NCBI RefSeq assembly: GCF_017311575.1
Contig: NZ_JAFFQY010000001.1
Location: 1 to 64,000 of the forward strand
Length of the DNA: 64,000 bases
Direction: 5' to 3'
Source of the DNA: Roseococcus thiosulfatophilus
GTDB taxonomy: Bacteria > Pseudomonadota > Alphaproteobacteria > Acetobacterales > Acetobacteraceae
Part shown: in pieces, positions 37,438 to 49,953 of the stretch
Position numbering within the stretch: position 1 is the first letter of the stretch
Layout: the number at the start of each line of letters is the position of its first letter
The notes under the pieces: model-generated
The model's database searches: none
Seen by the model: the letters and a program-made list of their open reading frames with translations, nothing else
What the model was told of the DNA's origin: nothing
Translations under genes and position numbers: made by a program

Positions 37438-39450
37438 TCACTCCGCCGCCAGCAGCGGCTTGGGCTGCAGGTAGGTCGCCGCGCACTCGGCCATGGTCGG
37501 GCTCGCGCGCGTGATGGGGTCCACCTGCCAGTAGTTCTGGATGGGAAGCTGGAAGGGCGCCATGCCGAGCGCGCCCGTCGCCACCGGCCCCGCATCATCG
37601 GTGCAGCCGGGCAGCGGGCCCTGGTCCAGACGCGCGAAGACGGGGTGCGCCGCGGCCATCTCGGCCCGCAGCGCCTCCAGCGAATCATAGGGCAGCGTCA
37701 CACCCAGCATCTGCGAGGCGGCGCGGATGATCTTCCAATCCTCCCGCGCCTCGCCGGGCGGCGTCACGGCCATGCGACCGCGCTGCACGCGCCCCTCGGT
37801 GTTGACGTAGGTGCCGTCCTTCTCGGTGTAGGTCGCACCGGGCAGGATCACGTCGGCGCGCGCCGCGGCGGCCTCGCCGTGATGGCCCTGGTAGATGACG
37901 AAGGTGCCGGGTGCGATGCGCGACGCATCGAAGCCATCGGCGCCGAGCAGCCATAGCGCATCCACGCCGCCCGCCAGCATGCCGGCCATGTCCAGACCGC
38001 CCTCACCCGGCAGGAAGCCGAGGTCGAGCGCCGCCACCTGGCCGCCGAACTGGTGCAGAAGATTGAAGCCGTGCCAATCCTCGCGCAGCCCGCCGGCCTG
38101 CTTGGCCAGGTCCCAGGCGGCGGCCAGCACCGCCGCCCCATCCTCGCGCGCCAGCGCGCCACGGCCGAGAATGACCATGGGATTCTTGGCGCCATCGAGG
38201 AAGGCGCCCGCCTCACCCATCGCCACCGCCTGCGTGGGATAGGTCAGGTCCGCGACCGGCCCCACCACGCCCACGCGCAGCGCGCCCGTCATCCAGCGCT
38301 TGCGTATGCGCGCGTTCAGCACCGGCGCCTCGACGCGCGGGTTGCTGCCGATAATGACGATGGCATCCGCCTGCTCGATGCCGGCGATGCCCGTGTTGAA
38401 CAGGTAGTAGTCCGGCCGCGAGGCGTCGAGCTTCGCGCCATCCTGGCGGCAATCCAGGTTCTGGCTGCCAAGGGCGGCCATCAGCCCCTTCAGGGCGAAC
38501 ATGGATTCGGCATCCATGGTGTCGCCCGCGATGGCACCCAGCCGCTTGCCCGGCAGCGCACGCGCGATGGCGCCCAGCGCCTCGGCCCAGCTGGCCGGCT
38601 GAAGCTTGCCGTCGCGCCGCACCCAGGGGCGGTCCAGGCGGTTGCGCTTCAGCCCGTCGAAGGAGAAGCGACCACGATCGCCCAGCCACTCCTCGTTCAC
38701 GTCGTCATGCACGCGCGGCATGATCCGCAGCACCTCGCCGCCGCGCACATCCACGCGGATGGCCGCACCCACGGCGTCCAGCACGTCCACGCTCTCGGTC
38801 TTCCGCAATTCCCAGGGGCGGGAGACGAAGGCGTAGGGCCGGCTGGTCAGCGCGCCCACGGGGCAGATGTCGATCAAATTGCCGGAGAGTTCGCTGGACA
38901 GCGCCTTCTCGACATAGGTGCCGATCTCCATGCTCTCGCCGCGGCCCGTCGCACCCATCTCGGGCACGCCGGCCACCTCGGCGGCGAAGCGGACGCAGCG
39001 CGTGCAATGGATGCAGCGGTTCATCACCGTCTTGATCAGCGGCCCGACATACTTGTCCTTCACCGCCCGCTTGCCCTCGTCATAGCGCGAGAGGTCGCGG
39101 CCATAGGCCATGGCCTGGTCCTGCAGGTCGCACTCGCCGCCCTGGTCGCAGATGGGGCAATCCAGAGGGTGGTTGATCAGCAGGAATTCCATCACGCCGC
39201 GCCGCGCGTTGCGGACCACGGGCGTGTCGGTGAACACCTTCATCCCATCCATGACCGGATAGGCGCAGGAGGCGACGGGCTTGGGCGCCTTCTCGACCTC
39301 GACGAGGCACATGCGGCAATTGCCGGCGACCGACAGCCGCTCATGATAGCAGAAGCGCGGCACTTCCTTGCCCGCGGCCTCACAGGCCTGGAGCACGGAG
39401 GCGCCGTTCGGGACCTCGACCTCGATGCCGTCCACGGTGACCTTGGCCAT
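37438..39450 (-). CDS. nuoG: NADH-quinone oxidoreductase subunit G
   Basis: A 670-aa peripheral subunit. The N-terminal [2Fe-2S] ligands are in [16 protein letters not shown], the His-ligated cluster in [18 protein letters not shown] and a [4Fe-4S] cluster in [16 protein letters not shown]. The C-terminal molybdopterin-oxidoreductase-like domain is shorter than in E. coli, as usual in alphaproteobacteria. It lies 5 bases from nuoF. Confidence 0.97.
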   Translation of the reverse strand: MAKVTVDGIEVEVPNGASVLQACEAAGKEVPRFCYHERLSVAGNCRMCLVEVEKAPKPVASCAYPVMDGMKVFTDTPVVRNARRGVMEFLLINHPLDCPICDQGGECDLQDQAMAYGRDLSRYDEGKRAVKDKYVGPLIKTVMNRCIHCTRCVRFAAEVAGVPEMGATGRGESMEIGTYVEKALSSELSGNLIDICPVGALTSRPYAFVSRPWELRKTESVDVLDAVGAAIRVDVRGGEVLRIMPRVHDDVNEEWLGDRGRFSFDGLKRNRLDRPWVRRDGKLQPASWAEALGAIARALPGKRLGAIAGDTMDAESMFALKGLMAALGSQNLDCRQDGAKLDASRPDYYLFNTGIAGIEQADAIVIIGSNPRVEAPVLNARIRKRWMTGALRVGVVGPVADLTYPTQAVAMGEAGAFLDGAKNPMVILGRGALAREDGAAVLAAAWDLAKQAGGLREDWHGFNLLHQFGGQVAALDLGFLPGEGGLDMAGMLAGGVDALWLLGADGFDASRIAPGTFVIYQGHHGEAAAARADVILPGATYTEKDGTYVNTEGRVQRGRMAVTPPGEAREDWKIIRAASQMLGVTLPYDSLEALRAEMAAAHPVFARLDQGPLPGCTDDAGPVATGALGMAPFQLPIQNYWQVDPITRASPTMAECAATYLQPKPLLAAE

Positions 39451-39455
39451 CGTGC

Positions 39456-40751
<1,296 letters not shown>

Positions 40752-40754
40752 GGC

Positions 40755-41417
40755 TCAATCCTCCGAACCGGTGAGAACCATGGGGCCGCCTTCGGGCGCG
40801 CTCGTCTGCCGGCCGATGGCGCTGCCATGCGGCGGGCGTTCGCCGCGCTTCAGCGCCTCGATCAGCCGCACCGTGCTGTCGTAGTCCAGGTCCTCGTAGT
40901 AGTCGTCATCCACCTGCAGGATGGGCGCGTTCACGCAGGCGCCGAGGCACTCGACCTCGGTGAGCGTGAAGAGCCCGTCCGCGCTGGTGTCGCCATAGCC
41001 CTTGAGGCCGCCCGCGCTCTTGCAGGCGGCCAGCACGTCGTCGCTGCCGCGCAGCATGCAGGGCGTGGTGCCGCAGACCTGCAGGTGATAGCGGCCGATC
41101 GGCTTGGTGTTGAACATCAGGTAGAAGGTCGCGACCTCATAGACGCGCATCGGCGGCATGGAGAGGCGCTGGGCGATCACGTCCATCGCGACCCGCGGCA
41201 CCCAGGCGCTGCCCGTCACGCGCCCCATCTGCCGCTGCACGATGTAGAGCAGCGGGATCACAGCGCTGGCCTGCTTGCCGGCCGGGTAGCGCGCGATGAT
41301 CTTCTCGATCTCGGCCTCGCTGGCCGCGTCGAAGGCGAATTCCGTGGGCTGCGCCGCCTCGGCCTTGCCCACCGCATGGGTGGCGTGGAAGCCGCCGCCG
41401 GGACCCTGGGCGCTCAT
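40755..41417 (-). CDS. nuoE: NADH-quinone oxidoreductase subunit E
   Basis: A 220-aa subunit with the N1a [2Fe-2S] cluster. The ligands are in [11 protein letters not shown] and [11 protein letters not shown]. The thioredoxin-like fold is preceded by [12 protein letters not shown] chose the ATG at 41417 that overlaps the nuoD stop; the open frame to 41768 runs inside nuoD. A C-terminal extension of about 45 residues has little pattern. Confidence 0.96.
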   Translation of the reverse strand: MSAQGPGGGFHATHAVGKAEAAQPTEFAFDAASEAEIEKIIARYPAGKQASAVIPLLYIVQRQMGRVTGSAWVPRVAMDVIAQRLSMPPMRVYEVATFYLMFNTKPIGRYHLQVCGTTPCMLRGSDDVLAACKSAGGLKGYGDTSADGLFTLTEVECLGACVNAPILQVDDDYYEDLDYDSTVRLIEALKRGERPPHGSAIGRQTSAPEGGPMVLTGSED

Positions 41418-42625
41418 CGGTCGATCTCCCCGAAGACGATGTCGAGACTGCCGATGATGGCCACCGCATCGGCCAGCATGTGGCCCTTGCTCAGCGCCTC
41501 GATCGCCTGGAGGTGGGCATAGCCGGGCGCACGGATCTTGCAGCGGTAGGGGCGGTTGGTGCCGTCCGCCACGAGATAGACGCCGAATTCGCCCTTCGGC
41601 GCCTCGATCACGGAATAGGTCGAACCCTGCGGCACGTGATAGCCTTCGGTGTAGAGCTTGAAGTGATGGATGAGCGCCTCCATCGAGCGCTTCATCTCGC
41701 CGCGCGTGGGCGGCACGATCTTGTTGTCGGCGATCTTGATGGGGCCGGGCTTCATCTGCGCCAGGCACTGGTCAATGATCCGCAGCGACTGCCGCATCTC
41801 CTGCATCCGCACGAGGTAGCGGTCATAGCAATCGCCATGACGGCCGACGGGCACGTCGAACTCCATGCGGTCATAGACCTCATAGGGCTGCGACTTGCGG
41901 AGGTCCCAGGCCACGCCGCTGGCGCGCAGGCAGGGGCCGGAGAAGCCCCAGGCCATGGCGTCCTCGGCCGACATCACGCCGATGTCCACGGTGCGCTGCT
42001 TGAAGATGCGGTTCTCGGTCAGCAGGCCTTCGAGGTCGTCCAGGAAGGCGGGGAAGGCACGTGCCCAGTTGTGGATCTTCTCCGGCAGCTGCGCGGGGAT
42101 ATCCTTCGCCACGCCGCCGGGCCGGAAGTAGTTGGCGTGGTAATGGCTGCCTGAGGTCATCTCGTACATCTCGAGCAAGTGCTCGCGCTGCTCGAAGCCC
42201 CAGAGGGAGGGCGTGATGGCGCCGCAATCCAGCGCATAGGTGGTCACGTTCAGCAGATGGTTCAGGATGCGCGTGATCTCGCTGAACAGCACGCGGATAT
42301 AGCGCGCGCGCTCCGGCACGTCCGCGTCAATGCCCAGCAGGCGCTCGGTGGCCAGCGCGAAGCCGTGCTCCATCGCCATCGGACTGACGTAGTCCAGCCG
42401 GTCGAAATAGGGCAGCGCCTGGAGGTAGGTCTTGTGCTCGATCAGCTTCTCGGTGCCGCGGTGCAGCAGGCCGATATGCGGGTCGGCGCGCTCCACCACC
42501 TCGCCCTTCATCTCGAGGATGAGGCGCAGCACGCCATGGGCGGCCGGGTGCTGGGGGCCGAAATTGATGGTGTGGCTGTCCACCTCGACGGTGGTGGTCG
42601 CCGCGTTGTTCGTGGTGACGCTCAC
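41414..42625 (-). CDS. nuoD: NADH-quinone oxidoreductase subunit D
   Basis: A 403-aa 49-kDa type subunit forming the quinone pocket with NuoB. The family start [33 protein letters not shown] and the end [10 protein letters not shown] are all present. NuoC and NuoD are separate genes here, unlike the fused E. coli protein. It overlaps nuoC and nuoE by 4 bases each. Confidence 0.97.
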   Translation of the reverse strand: MSVTTNNAATTTVEVDSHTINFGPQHPAAHGVLRLILEMKGEVVERADPHIGLLHRGTEKLIEHKTYLQALPYFDRLDYVSPMAMEHGFALATERLLGIDADVPERARYIRVLFSEITRILNHLLNVTTYALDCGAITPSLWGFEQREHLLEMYEMTSGSHYHANYFRPGGVAKDIPAQLPEKIHNWARAFPAFLDDLEGLLTENRIFKQRTVDIGVMSAEDAMAWGFSGPCLRASGVAWDLRKSQPYEVYDRMEFDVPVGRHGDCYDRYLVRMQEMRQSLRIIDQCLAQMKPGPIKIADNKIVPPTRGEMKRSMEALIHHFKLYTEGYHVPQGSTYSVIEAPKGEFGVYLVADGTNRPYRCKIRAPGYAHLQAIEALSKGHMLADAVAIIGSLDIVFGEIDR

Positions 42626-43269
42626 TTCTGGTCGCCCTTCGTCCCGTCCACGGCCAGGCCGGGGACGCGGTTCAGATGCACCTTCTCGTCGCCCGGAAGG
42701 GTGGTCATCGCCTCCCAGGGGCTGAGGAAGTCAAAGCTGCGGAAATCCTGGGTCAGCTTCACGGGTTCCTGCACCACGCGCCCGGCCTCGGCGTCGTAGC
42801 GGACCTCGACATGGCCGGTCAGCGGGAAGTCCTTGCGCAGCGGGTGGCCCTCGAAGCCGTAGTCGGTCAGCAGGCGCCGCAGATCGTCGAGGCCCGCGAA
42901 GACGACGCCATACATGTCCCAGCACTCGCGCTCGAACCAGGTGGCGCTCGGCCAGAGCAGCGACACGCTGGGCACGGGCAGCGTCTCATCCGTCGTGGTG
43001 ATGACGGTGACGCGCGCATTCCGCGTCAGGCTCAGCAAGTTGTAGACCACGTCGAAGCGCTCGGGCCGCTCCGGCCAGTCCACGCCGCAGATGTCCATGC
43101 ACTGCGCGAAGTCGAGCTCGGGCGTGTCGCGCAGCACCACCAGCAGCGGCAGCAGCGCCTCGCGGTGCACATGCAGCACCAGCTCATGCCCGAAGCGGGC
43201 GCGGCCATAGGTGACGGGCACCCGGTCGGCCAGGGCGGCGCGGATGGCCTCTTCGAGCGCGTCAACCAC
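42622..43269 (-). CDS. nuoC: NADH-quinone oxidoreductase subunit C
   Basis: A 215-aa 30-kDa type subunit of the peripheral arm. The signature [16 protein letters not shown] with [19 protein letters not shown] is complete. The start is a GTG at 43269 that overlaps the nuoB 3' end by 8 bases. Confidence 0.96.
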   Translation of the reverse strand: MVDALEEAIRAALADRVPVTYGRARFGHELVLHVHREALLPLLVVLRDTPELDFAQCMDICGVDWPERPERFDVVYNLLSLTRNARVTVITTTDETLPVPSVSLLWPSATWFERECWDMYGVVFAGLDDLRRLLTDYGFEGHPLRKDFPLTGHVEVRYDAEAGRVVQEPVKLTQDFRSFDFLSPWEAMTTLPGDEKVHLNRVPGLAVDGTKGDQK

Positions 43270-43807
43270 GGAGGATGGTCCCCGTCCTGCGGATCTTCTT
43301 CTGGAGCTGGAGGATGCCGTAGACTAGCGCCTCCGAGGTCGGCGGGCAGCCAGGCACGTAGATGTCCACCGGCACGATGCGGTCGCAGCCGCGCACCACG
43401 CTGTAGGAATAATGGTAATAGCCGCCGCCATTGGCGCAGCTGCCCATGGAGATGACCCAGCGCGGCTCGCTCATCTGGTCGTAGACCTTGCGCAGCGCGG
43501 GGGCCATCTTGTTGGTCAGCGTGCCGGCCACGATCATCACATCCGACTGCCGGGGCGACCCGCGGGGGATGATGCCGAAGCGGTCGAGGTCGTAGCGCGC
43601 CATGTAGGCGTGGATCATCGGCACGGCGCAGCAGGCGAGGCCGAAGGTCATCGGCCAGAGGCTGCCCGTGCGGGCCCAGTTCACCACCTTGTCGAGGTTG
43701 GCGACGACGAAGCCCTTCTCCTCGATCTCGCCGGTGACGGCGCGGATCACGGCGTCCTGCTCGGCCCCAGGGGGTGTCGCGCCCTTGTTCCAGCTGATCT
43801 CGTTCAT
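43262..43807 (-). CDS. nuoB: NADH-quinone oxidoreductase subunit B
   Basis: A 181-aa subunit carrying cluster N2, the electron donor to quinone. Ligands are in [26 protein letters not shown] and [12 protein letters not shown] chose the ATG at 43807 (MNEISWNKG); an upstream ATG would overlap nuoA. Confidence 0.97.
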   Translation of the reverse strand: MNEISWNKGATPPGAEQDAVIRAVTGEIEEKGFVVANLDKVVNWARTGSLWPMTFGLACCAVPMIHAYMARYDLDRFGIIPRGSPRQSDVMIVAGTLTNKMAPALRKVYDQMSEPRWVISMGSCANGGGYYHYSYSVVRGCDRIVPVDIYVPGCPPTSEALVYGILQLQKKIRRTGTILRG

Positions 43808-43812
43808 GGCGC

Positions 43813-44181
43813 TCACTCCCAGTCCAGCGCGCCCTTGCGCCATTCATAGATGAAGCCGACCGTCAGCACGAAGAGGAAGCCCATCATGGAGAAGAAGCCC
43901 AGCCAGCCGATGTCGCCCAGCGTCACCGCCCAGGGGAAGAGGAAGGCCACCTCCAGGTCGAAGATGATGAAGAGGATGGCGACCAGGTAGAATCGCACGT
44001 CGAAGCGCCGGCGCGTGTCGTCGAAGGGGGCGAAGCCGCACTCATAGGCCGACAGCTTCTCGGCGTCGGGCTTCTGCCGGGCCAGCAGGATGCTGCCGCC
44101 CACCATGGCGAGCGCGATGCCGCCCGCGATTCCCAGGAAGACCAGGATCGGGAAATACTGCGCGAGCAGGGGCTGGGTCAT
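43813..44181 (-). CDS. nuoA: NADH-quinone oxidoreductase subunit A
   Basis: A 122-aa membrane subunit and the first gene of the complex I operon. It has three helices and the loop [15 protein letters not shown] with [20 protein letters not shown]. The start at 44181 follows an AAGG. The promoter must lie in the 248 bases up to tRNA-Asp; I see no certain boxes there. Confidence 0.96.
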   Translation of the reverse strand: MTQPLLAQYFPILVFLGIAGGIALAMVGGSILLARQKPDAEKLSAYECGFAPFDDTRRRFDVRFYLVAILFIIFDLEVAFLFPWAVTLGDIGWLGFFSMMGFLFVLTVGFIYEWRKGALDWE

Positions 44182-44429
44182 TGTCCGGCCTTGCCTTTGT
44201 AAACTTTGCCTCAAGAGACGCGTGAGCCGCGCTTGGTCCCACCCCCGTTCCCGGGGGCGTGACGCGGCGCACCATACAGAGGCGCGCCCATTTCCGCCAT
44301 AGGCCCGCATGCGGATGACCGGGATGCAAGGACCAGTTCACGGAGGCGCCTGGACGTGCCCCAGCCGCTGGAAGGATCGAGCTGCGAAAGGAAAGGAAGC
44401 CCTAACAGGCTGGCCGCTGTGCGGCATAC

Positions 44430-44506
44430 TGGCGCGAGTGACGGGGCTCGAACCCGCGACCTCCGGCGTGACAGGCCGGCGCTCTAACCGACTGAGCTAC
44501 ACCCGC
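44430..44506 (-). tRNA. tRNA-Asp (GTC)
   Basis: A full cloverleaf of 77 bases including the encoded CCA. Acceptor GCGGGTG pairs with CACTCGC, the D-arm is GCTCAGTCGGTTAGAGC, the anticodon loop is CTGTCAC (anticodon GTC) and the T-loop TTCGAGC. Confidence 0.96.
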
Positions 44507-44576
44507 GCAGTGCTGGGGCGTTTAGGCCCCGAGCCGGCACCTGTCAACCAAGGGGCCGGCATTTTCAGATGTTTCG

Positions 44577-44651
44577 TGGTGGGCGCTGACGGGGTCGAAC
44601 CGCCGACATCCTGCGTGTAAAGCAGGCGCTCTACCTCTGAGCTAAGCGCCC
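44577..44651 (-). tRNA. tRNA-Val (TAC)
   Basis: A 75-base cloverleaf with encoded CCA. Acceptor GGGCGCT pairs with AGCGCCC, the anticodon loop is TTTACAC (anticodon TAC) and the T-loop TTCGACC. It lies between hup and tRNA-Asp on the same strand and may be read from the hup promoter. Confidence 0.96.
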
Positions 44652-44663
44652 GCCCGGGAGGTG

Positions 44664-44687
44664 GCGCCCCGGGCAAGCCCGGGGCGC
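44664..44687 (-). terminator. Perfect 24-base hairpin after hup
   Basis: Eleven-base perfect arms (GCGCCCCGGGC) around a 2-base loop, 5 bases after the hup stop. There is no U-tract, so it may protect the hup 3' end or mark processing before tRNA-Val rather than terminate. Confidence 0.55.
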
Positions 44688-44692
44688 GTCAA

Positions 44693-44965
44693 TCAGTTCA
44701 CCGCGTCCTTGAGGCCCTTGCCGGCCTTGAAGCGCACGGTGGTGGAGGCGGGAATCTTGATCTCCTCGCCCGTGCGCGGGTTACGGCCCTTGCCCGCCTT
44801 GCGCTTGCTGGTGCTGAAGGTGCCGAAGCCCACCAGGCGGACTTCCTGCTTCTTCTTCAGCGCCTTCGTGATGGCCTCGAACACCGCGTCCAGCACATCG
44901 CCAGCCTTGGCCTTGGAGAGTTCACCCGAGTCCGCGACAACGGCCACCAGGTCCTGCTTGTTCAT
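44693..44965 (-). CDS. hup: DNA-binding protein HU
   Basis: A 90-aa histone-like HU protein that bends and compacts DNA as a dimer. The family signature is GFGTFSTSKRKAGKGRNPRTG, with IPASTTVRFKAGKGLKDAVN at the end (20 residues, the usual tail). The ATG at 44965 follows AAAGGGGAT. It lies between lon and the tRNA pair, the common alphaproteobacterial position. Confidence 0.96.
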   Translation of the reverse strand: MNKQDLVAVVADSGELSKAKAGDVLDAVFEAITKALKKKQEVRLVGFGTFSTSKRKAGKGRNPRTGEEIKIPASTTVRFKAGKGLKDAVN

Positions 44966-45031
44966 GGGATGATCCCCTTTCCGTGAAACTGTCGGCGTCG
45001 GGACCGATTCCCCGCCCGCGAACCGAAACGG

Positions 45032-45061
45032 ACAGTAGGGGGCGGTTTTCCGCCGCGTCAA
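45032..45061 (-). promoter_or_regulatory. Predicted sigma-70 type promoter of hup
   Basis: On the minus strand TTGACG (45056-45061) and TACTGT (45032-45037) are separated by 18 bases. The expected transcript start is near 45025, giving a leader of about 60 bases to the hup ATG. Confidence 0.5.
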
Positions 45062-45153
45062 TCACGGCGTCACCGGATTCCTGGCGGATTGCCGCGGTTT
45101 TCTGGGGGAAACCCCGCTGCGCCGCGGCATCGCGGCCGGTCCTGACGCGGATC

Positions 45154-45175
45154 GGGAGGGGGAAAGCCCCCTCCC
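45154..45175 (-). terminator. Hairpin after lon
   Basis: GGGAGGGGG and CCCCCTCCC form a 9-base perfect stem with a 4-base loop, 10 bases past the lon stop codon. A U-tract is absent, so efficiency is uncertain. Confidence 0.55.
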
Positions 45176-45185
45176 TGTCCTGGCG

Positions 45186-47582
45186 TTAATGTGGACGTAC
45201 GCCACTTTCGGCCGCCGGCGGCGCCACCGGCGCCTCCTCCGGCTCCACCCAGGTGATCGCCTCCGGCGGGCGGACGAGCGCCTTGCCGATGACCTGGTCG
45301 GCATGGCTGACCGGGATGATGGTCAGCGCCTTCCGGACGGATTCCGGGATATCCACCAGGTCCTTCTCATTGTCCTTCGGGATGAACACGGTGGTGATGC
45401 CCGAACGCAGGGCTGCCAGCAGCTTCTCCTTCAGGCCGCCGATGGGCAGCACCCGGCCGCGCAGCGTGATTTCGCCGGTCATGGCGACATCGCGCCGCAC
45501 GGGAATGCCCGTAAGCACCGAGATGATGGACGTGGCCATGGCCACGCCCGCACTCGGGCCGTCCTTGGGCGTGGCACCCTCCGGGACGTGGACGTGGATG
45601 TCGCGCTTCTCGAACAGCGTGGGCTTGAGGCCGAACTGCGCCGAGCGGGAGCGGACATAGGACAGCGCCGCACTCACGCTTTCCTTCATCACGTCGCCCA
45701 GCTGCCCGGTGGGCTTGATGTTGCCCTTGCCCGGCACGACCACGCTCTCGATGGAGAGGATGTCGCCGCCCACCTCGGTCCAGGCGAGGCCCGTCACCAC
45801 GCCCACCATGTCCTCGCTCTCGGTCTCGCCATAGCGGAACTTCTTCACGCCGGCATATTTCTCGAGGTTCTTGCGGGTGATGGCGACCTTCTTGGCCTTG
45901 CCGCCCACGATCTCCTTCACGGCCTTGCGGGCGAGGCCGCCCACCTCGCGCTCCAGGCTGCGGACGCCCGCCTCGCGCGTGTAGTAGCGCACCAGGTCGC
46001 GCAGGGCGTCGTCGGTCACGGACCATTCGCCCGGCTTCAGCCCGTTGGCCTCGGTGACCTTCTTGATCAGGTGCCGCTTGCAGATCTCGAGCTTCTCATC
46101 CTCGGTGTAGCCGGGGATGCGGATGATCTCCATGCGGTCCAGCAAAGGCTGGGGCATGCGGAGCGAGTTCGCGGTGGTCACGAACATCACATCCGAGAGG
46201 TCATAATCCACCTCCAGGTAGTGGTCCGCGAAGGTCGAGTTCTGCTCGGGGTCCAGCACCTCCAGCAGCGCGCTCGACGGGTCGCCGCGCCAATCGGCGC
46301 CGAGCTTGTCGATCTCGTCCAGCAGGAAGAGCGGGTTGGAGGTCTTGGCCTTCTTCATGCCCTGGATCACCTTCCCGGGCATGGAGCCGATATAGGTGCG
46401 CCGGTGGCCACGCACCTCCGCCTCGTCGCGCACGCCGCCCAGCGACATGCGCACGAAGGCACGCCCCGTCGCCTTGGCGATGGACTTGCCGAGCGAGGTC
46501 TTGCCCACGCCGGGCGGCCCCACCAGGCAGAGGATGGGCCCGCGGATCTTCTTCGAGCGCGACTGGACCGCGAGATACTCGATGATCCGCTCCTTCACCT
46601 TCTCCAGGCCGTAATGGTCGGCGTCGAGCACCTTCTCGGCCGCGGTGATGTCGTTGCGGACGCGGCTGCGCTTCTTCCAGGGGATGGAGAGAATCCAGTC
46701 GAGGTAGTTCCGCACCACCGTCGCCTCGGCCGACATGGGCGACATGGAACGCAGCTTCTTCAGCTCCGCCATCGCCTTGTCCGAGGCTTCCTTGCTGAGC
46801 TTGGTGGCCTTGATCTTGGCCTCCAGCTCCGCGAGCTCGTCGCGGCCCTCCTCGCCCTCGCCCAGCTCCTTCTGGATCGCCTTGAGCTGCTCGTTCAGGT
46901 AGTACTCGCGCTGCGTCTTCTCCATCTGCCGCTTCACGCGGTTGCGGATGCGCTTTTCCACCTGCAGCACGCTCATCTCGCCCTCCATGTGGGCGAAGAC
47001 GCGTTCCAGCCGCTGGGCCACGGAGGCGATCTCCAGCAGCTCCTGCTTCTCGGCGATCTTGATGGAGAGGTGGCTGGCCACCGTGTCGGCGAGCTTGCCC
47101 GGGTCGTCGATCTGGTTGACCGAAACCAGCACCTCGGGCGCGATCTTCTTGTTGAGCTTGATGTAGCTCTCGAACTGCGAGATGACGGAGCGCATCAGCG
47201 CCTCCACCTCGCGCTTCTCCGAAGCGGGCTCCTCCACGGGCTGGACATAGGCCTCGAAGTGGCTCTCGTTGTCCTTGAAGCCCTGGATGCGGGCGCGCTT
47301 CAGCCCCTCCACCAGCACCTTCACCGTGCCGTCGGGCAGCTTCAGCAGCTGCAGCACCGTGGAGACGGTGCCGAGCTGGAACAGGTCTTCCGCGCCAGGG
47401 TCATCCTGCTGCGCGTTCTTCTGCGCGACGAGGAGGATCTGCTTGTCCTCGCGCATCACGGCTTCGAGCGCGCGGACGGATTTCTCACGGCCCACGAAGA
47501 GGGGCACGATCATGTGGGGGAAGACGACGATGTCGCGCAGCGGCAGGACAGGGTGCAGCTCGCCTGGGGGAACTTCCGTCAT
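45186..47582 (-). CDS. lon: ATP-dependent protease Lon
   Basis: A 798-aa AAA+ serine protease that degrades damaged and regulatory proteins. The N-domain starts [19 protein letters not shown]. Walker A is [15 protein letters not shown], Walker [12 protein letters not shown] and the protease serine lies in [11 protein letters not shown], with the partner lysine in a [13 protein letters not shown] segment. Length is normal. It is transcribed leftward from the gap after clpX, where a heat-shock-like promoter is possible. Confidence 0.97.
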   Translation of the reverse strand: MTEVPPGELHPVLPLRDIVVFPHMIVPLFVGREKSVRALEAVMREDKQILLVAQKNAQQDDPGAEDLFQLGTVSTVLQLLKLPDGTVKVLVEGLKRARIQGFKDNESHFEAYVQPVEEPASEKREVEALMRSVISQFESYIKLNKKIAPEVLVSVNQIDDPGKLADTVASHLSIKIAEKQELLEIASVAQRLERVFAHMEGEMSVLQVEKRIRNRVKRQMEKTQREYYLNEQLKAIQKELGEGEEGRDELAELEAKIKATKLSKEASDKAMAELKKLRSMSPMSAEATVVRNYLDWILSIPWKKRSRVRNDITAAEKVLDADHYGLEKVKERIIEYLAVQSRSKKIRGPILCLVGPPGVGKTSLGKSIAKATGRAFVRMSLGGVRDEAEVRGHRRTYIGSMPGKVIQGMKKAKTSNPLFLLDEIDKLGADWRGDPSSALLEVLDPEQNSTFADHYLEVDYDLSDVMFVTTANSLRMPQPLLDRMEIIRIPGYTEDEKLEICKRHLIKKVTEANGLKPGEWSVTDDALRDLVRYYTREAGVRSLEREVGGLARKAVKEIVGGKAKKVAITRKNLEKYAGVKKFRYGETESEDMVGVVTGLAWTEVGGDILSIESVVVPGKGNIKPTGQLGDVMKESVSAALSYVRSRSAQFGLKPTLFEKRDIHVHVPEGATPKDGPSAGVAMATSIISVLTGIPVRRDVAMTGEITLRGRVLPIGGLKEKLLAALRSGITTVFIPKDNEKDLVDIPESVRKALTIIPVSHADQVIGKALVRPPEAITWVEPEEAPVAPPAAESGVRPH

Positions 47583-47659
47583 TTGGACCTCACGGGGGAC
47601 AGTCGGTGGGTCAGGCGCCCTGGACAGGCACGCCCGCCGGCACCACGGGAAAACAATGC

Positions 47660-47687
47660 ATGTGGGTCGGGATCCACGGCAGACAAG
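47660..47687 (-). promoter_or_regulatory. Possible heat-shock (sigma-32) promoter of lon
   Basis: On the minus strand CTTG (47684-47687) is followed after 18 bases by CCACAT, near the alphaproteobacterial sigma-32 pattern of CTTG, 17-18 bases and CYTAT. It ends about 77 bases before the lon ATG. lon is a known heat-shock gene; the assignment here is inference from one weak match. Confidence 0.3.
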
Positions 47688-47742
47688 ACGCCGGGATGAC
47701 AGGCGGCCCCGCCCGGGGGGCAGGGGGGCCGCCGCGCAGCCA

Positions 47743-48999
47743 TCAGGCGGAACTCTGTTCCGCGGCCTTCTCGCCGTAGATGAAGAGGGGCTGGGCGCGG
47801 CTTTCGGCCACCTCCCGGTTCACCACCACCTCCTCGACATCGGTCAGGCCCGGCAGCTCGAACATGGTCGAGAGCAGGATGCTCTCCATGATCGAACGCA
47901 GGCCCCGCGCGCCCGTCTTGCGCTGGATCGCCCGCTGCGCCACCGACTTCAGCGCGTCCTCGGTGAAGGTGAGCTTGGCGCCCTCCATCTCGAACAGGCG
48001 CTGATACTGCTTCAGCAGGGCGTTCTTTGGCCGCGTCAGGATTTCGATGAGCGCGCGCTCATCCAGGTCCTCCAGGGTCGCGACCACCGGCAGGCGGCCG
48101 ATGAATTCCGGGATCAGGCCGAACTTCAGCAGATCCTCGGGCTCCACCTCGCGCAGGACGGCGCCGGTGCGGCGATCCTCGGGCGAGCGGACTTCCGCGC
48201 CGAAGCCGATGCCCGAACCCTTGCCGCGGGCGCCGATGATGCGCTCGATGCCGGCGAAGGCGCCGCCGCAGATAAAGAGGATGTTCGTCGTGTCCACCTG
48301 CAGGAACTCCTGCTGGGGATGCTTCCGGCCGCCTTGAGGCGGCACGGAGGCGACGGTGCCCTCCATGATCTTGAGCAGCGCCTGCTGGACGCCCTCCCCG
48401 CTCACGTCGCGGGTGATGGAGGGGTTGTCCGACTTGCGGCTGATCTTGTCCACCTCGTCAATGTAGACGATGCCCCGCTGGGCGCGTTCCACATTGTAGT
48501 CGGCGGCCTGGAGCAGCTTGAGGATGATGTTCTCCACATCCTCGCCCACATAGCCCGCCTCGGTCAGCGTGGTGGCATCGGCCATGGTGAAGGGCACGTC
48601 GAGGATGCGCGCGAGCGTCTGCGCCAGCAGCGTCTTGCCCGAGCCCGTCGGGCCCAGCAGCATGATGTTGCTTTTGGCGATCTCGACGTCGTTGTTCTTG
48701 GCGCCCGCCGCCAGCCGCTTGTAATGATTGTGCACCGCGACCGAGAGGACCTTCTTCGCATGATCCTGCCCGATGACGTAGTCATCGAGGACCTTGCAGA
48801 TTTCCTTCGGCGTGGGCACCCCATCCCGCGTCTTGACGAGATGCGTCTTGTGCTCCTCACGGATGATGTCCATGCAGAGTTCGACGCATTCATCGCAGAT
48901 GAACACCGTCGGTCCCGCAATCAGCTTGCGGACCTCATGCTGCGACTTCCCGCAGAAGGAGCAGTAAAGGGTGTTCTTGCTGTCGCCCGATTTGCTCAT
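47743..48999 (-). CDS. clpX: ATP-dependent Clp protease ATP-binding subunit ClpX
   Basis: A 418-aa AAA+ unfoldase feeding ClpP. The N-terminal zinc-binding domain has [11 protein letters not shown] and [10 protein letters not shown]. Walker A is [15 protein letters not shown], Walker [11 protein letters not shown] and the ClpP-contact loop lies in [10 protein letters not shown]-like [12 protein letters not shown]. The ATG at 48999 (MSKSGDSK) fits the family; the longer frame is spurious. Confidence 0.97.
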   Translation of the reverse strand: MSKSGDSKNTLYCSFCGKSQHEVRKLIAGPTVFICDECVELCMDIIREEHKTHLVKTRDGVPTPKEICKVLDDYVIGQDHAKKVLSVAVHNHYKRLAAGAKNNDVEIAKSNIMLLGPTGSGKTLLAQTLARILDVPFTMADATTLTEAGYVGEDVENIILKLLQAADYNVERAQRGIVYIDEVDKISRKSDNPSITRDVSGEGVQQALLKIMEGTVASVPPQGGRKHPQQEFLQVDTTNILFICGGAFAGIERIIGARGKGSGIGFGAEVRSPEDRRTGAVLREVEPEDLLKFGLIPEFIGRLPVVATLEDLDERALIEILTRPKNALLKQYQRLFEMEGAKLTFTEDALKSVAQRAIQRKTGARGLRSIMESILLSTMFELPGLTDVEEVVVNREVAESRAQPLFIYGEKAAEQSSA

Positions 49000-49168
49000 G
49001 CCCACTCCTCGCTCCCTGTCCAGCCCCGGCGGGCTGGATGGCGCGTCGGCAAAGAATAGACCCCCGGTCCTCCCGGGGGAAGCGCTGCCCTGGCGCTGCC
49101 GCCAGGGCACCACATAAACACCTAATGCCCGGTCAATGCAGCCGATTTGTTACGGCTGCGGCAGGGCG

Positions 49169-49807
49169 TCAGGTCTTCGGGGCCTCGGCCGGGGTGGGAC
49201 GCTCGGTCACCACTTGGTCGATCAGGCCCCAGTTCATCGCTTCCTCGGCCGACATGTAGCTGTCGCGCTCGAGCTTGGCCTCGATGGCCTCGACCGGCTG
49301 GCCGGTGTGGCGGACATAGATTTGGTTCAGGCGCTTGCGGAGTTCCAGGATCTCGCGCGCCTGAATTTCAATGTCCGTCGCCTGGCCCTGCGCGCCGCCC
49401 GAGGGCTGGTGCACCATCACGCGCGCATTCGGCAGCGCGAAGCGCTTGCCCTTGGCGCCGGCCGTCAGCAGCAGCGAGCCCATGGAGGCCGCCATGCCGA
49501 TGCACACGGTGCTGACCGGGCTGCGGATGTACTGCATGGTGTCATAGATCGCGAGGCCGGCGCTCACCACGCCGCCGGGGCTGTTGATGTAGAACGAGAT
49601 GTCCTTGTTGGGGTTCTCGCTCTCCAGGAACAGCAGCTGGGCGCAGATCAGGCTGGACACCTGATCGTAGACGGCGCCGGTCAGGAAGATGATCCGCTCC
49701 TTCAACAGGCGCGAATAGATGTCATAGGCCCGCTCGCCCCGGGAGGACTGCTCCACCACCATGGGCACGAGGGAATTGTTGTAGATCTCGACCGGATCGC
49801 GGTCCAT
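49169..49807 (-). CDS. clpP: ATP-dependent Clp protease proteolytic subunit ClpP
   Basis: A 212-aa serine protease forming the 14-subunit chamber. The nucleophile is Ser108 in [13 protein letters not shown] and the base His133 in [14 protein letters not shown]. Family start [18 protein letters not shown] supports the ATG at 49807 over 49825. It lies between tig and clpX, the standard order. Confidence 0.97.
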   Translation of the reverse strand: MDRDPVEIYNNSLVPMVVEQSSRGERAYDIYSRLLKERIIFLTGAVYDQVSSLICAQLLFLESENPNKDISFYINSPGGVVSAGLAIYDTMQYIRSPVSTVCIGMAASMGSLLLTAGAKGKRFALPNARVMVHQPSGGAQGQATDIEIQAREILELRKRLNQIYVRHTGQPVEAIEAKLERDSYMSAEEAMNWGLIDQVVTERPTPAEAPKT

Positions 49808-49917
49808 GGCTCGGCTTCCCATCATGACGCCCCGCCCCGGAATGGGCGCAGGGGTCCGGGGCGGGGGCGAATCCGCCCCTCACCCCAAGTTCGTGACAGC
49901 ATGTGGGCATCCTGCCC

Positions 49918-49936
49918 GGCGGGGGAAGCCCCCGCC
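49918..49936 (-). terminator. Hairpin between tig and clpP
   Basis: GGCGGGGG-AAG-CCCCCGCC has 8-base perfect arms 17 bases beyond the tig stop. Another GC-rich inverted pair lies at about 49860-49880. No U-tract is visible, so it may be an attenuator or a stabiliser. Confidence 0.5.
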
Positions 49937-49953
49937 ACGCCCGCGCCTGCGGG

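Noticed and set aside
44309-44620. Rightward open frame with VTGLEPATSGVTGRRSNR
   Set aside because: It is the antisense translation of tRNA-Asp and tRNA-Val; this is a well-known false protein in databases.
45062-45304. Leftward frame between lon and hup
   Set aside because: Arg/Ser-rich shadow overlapping the lon 3' end, its hairpin and the hup promoter.
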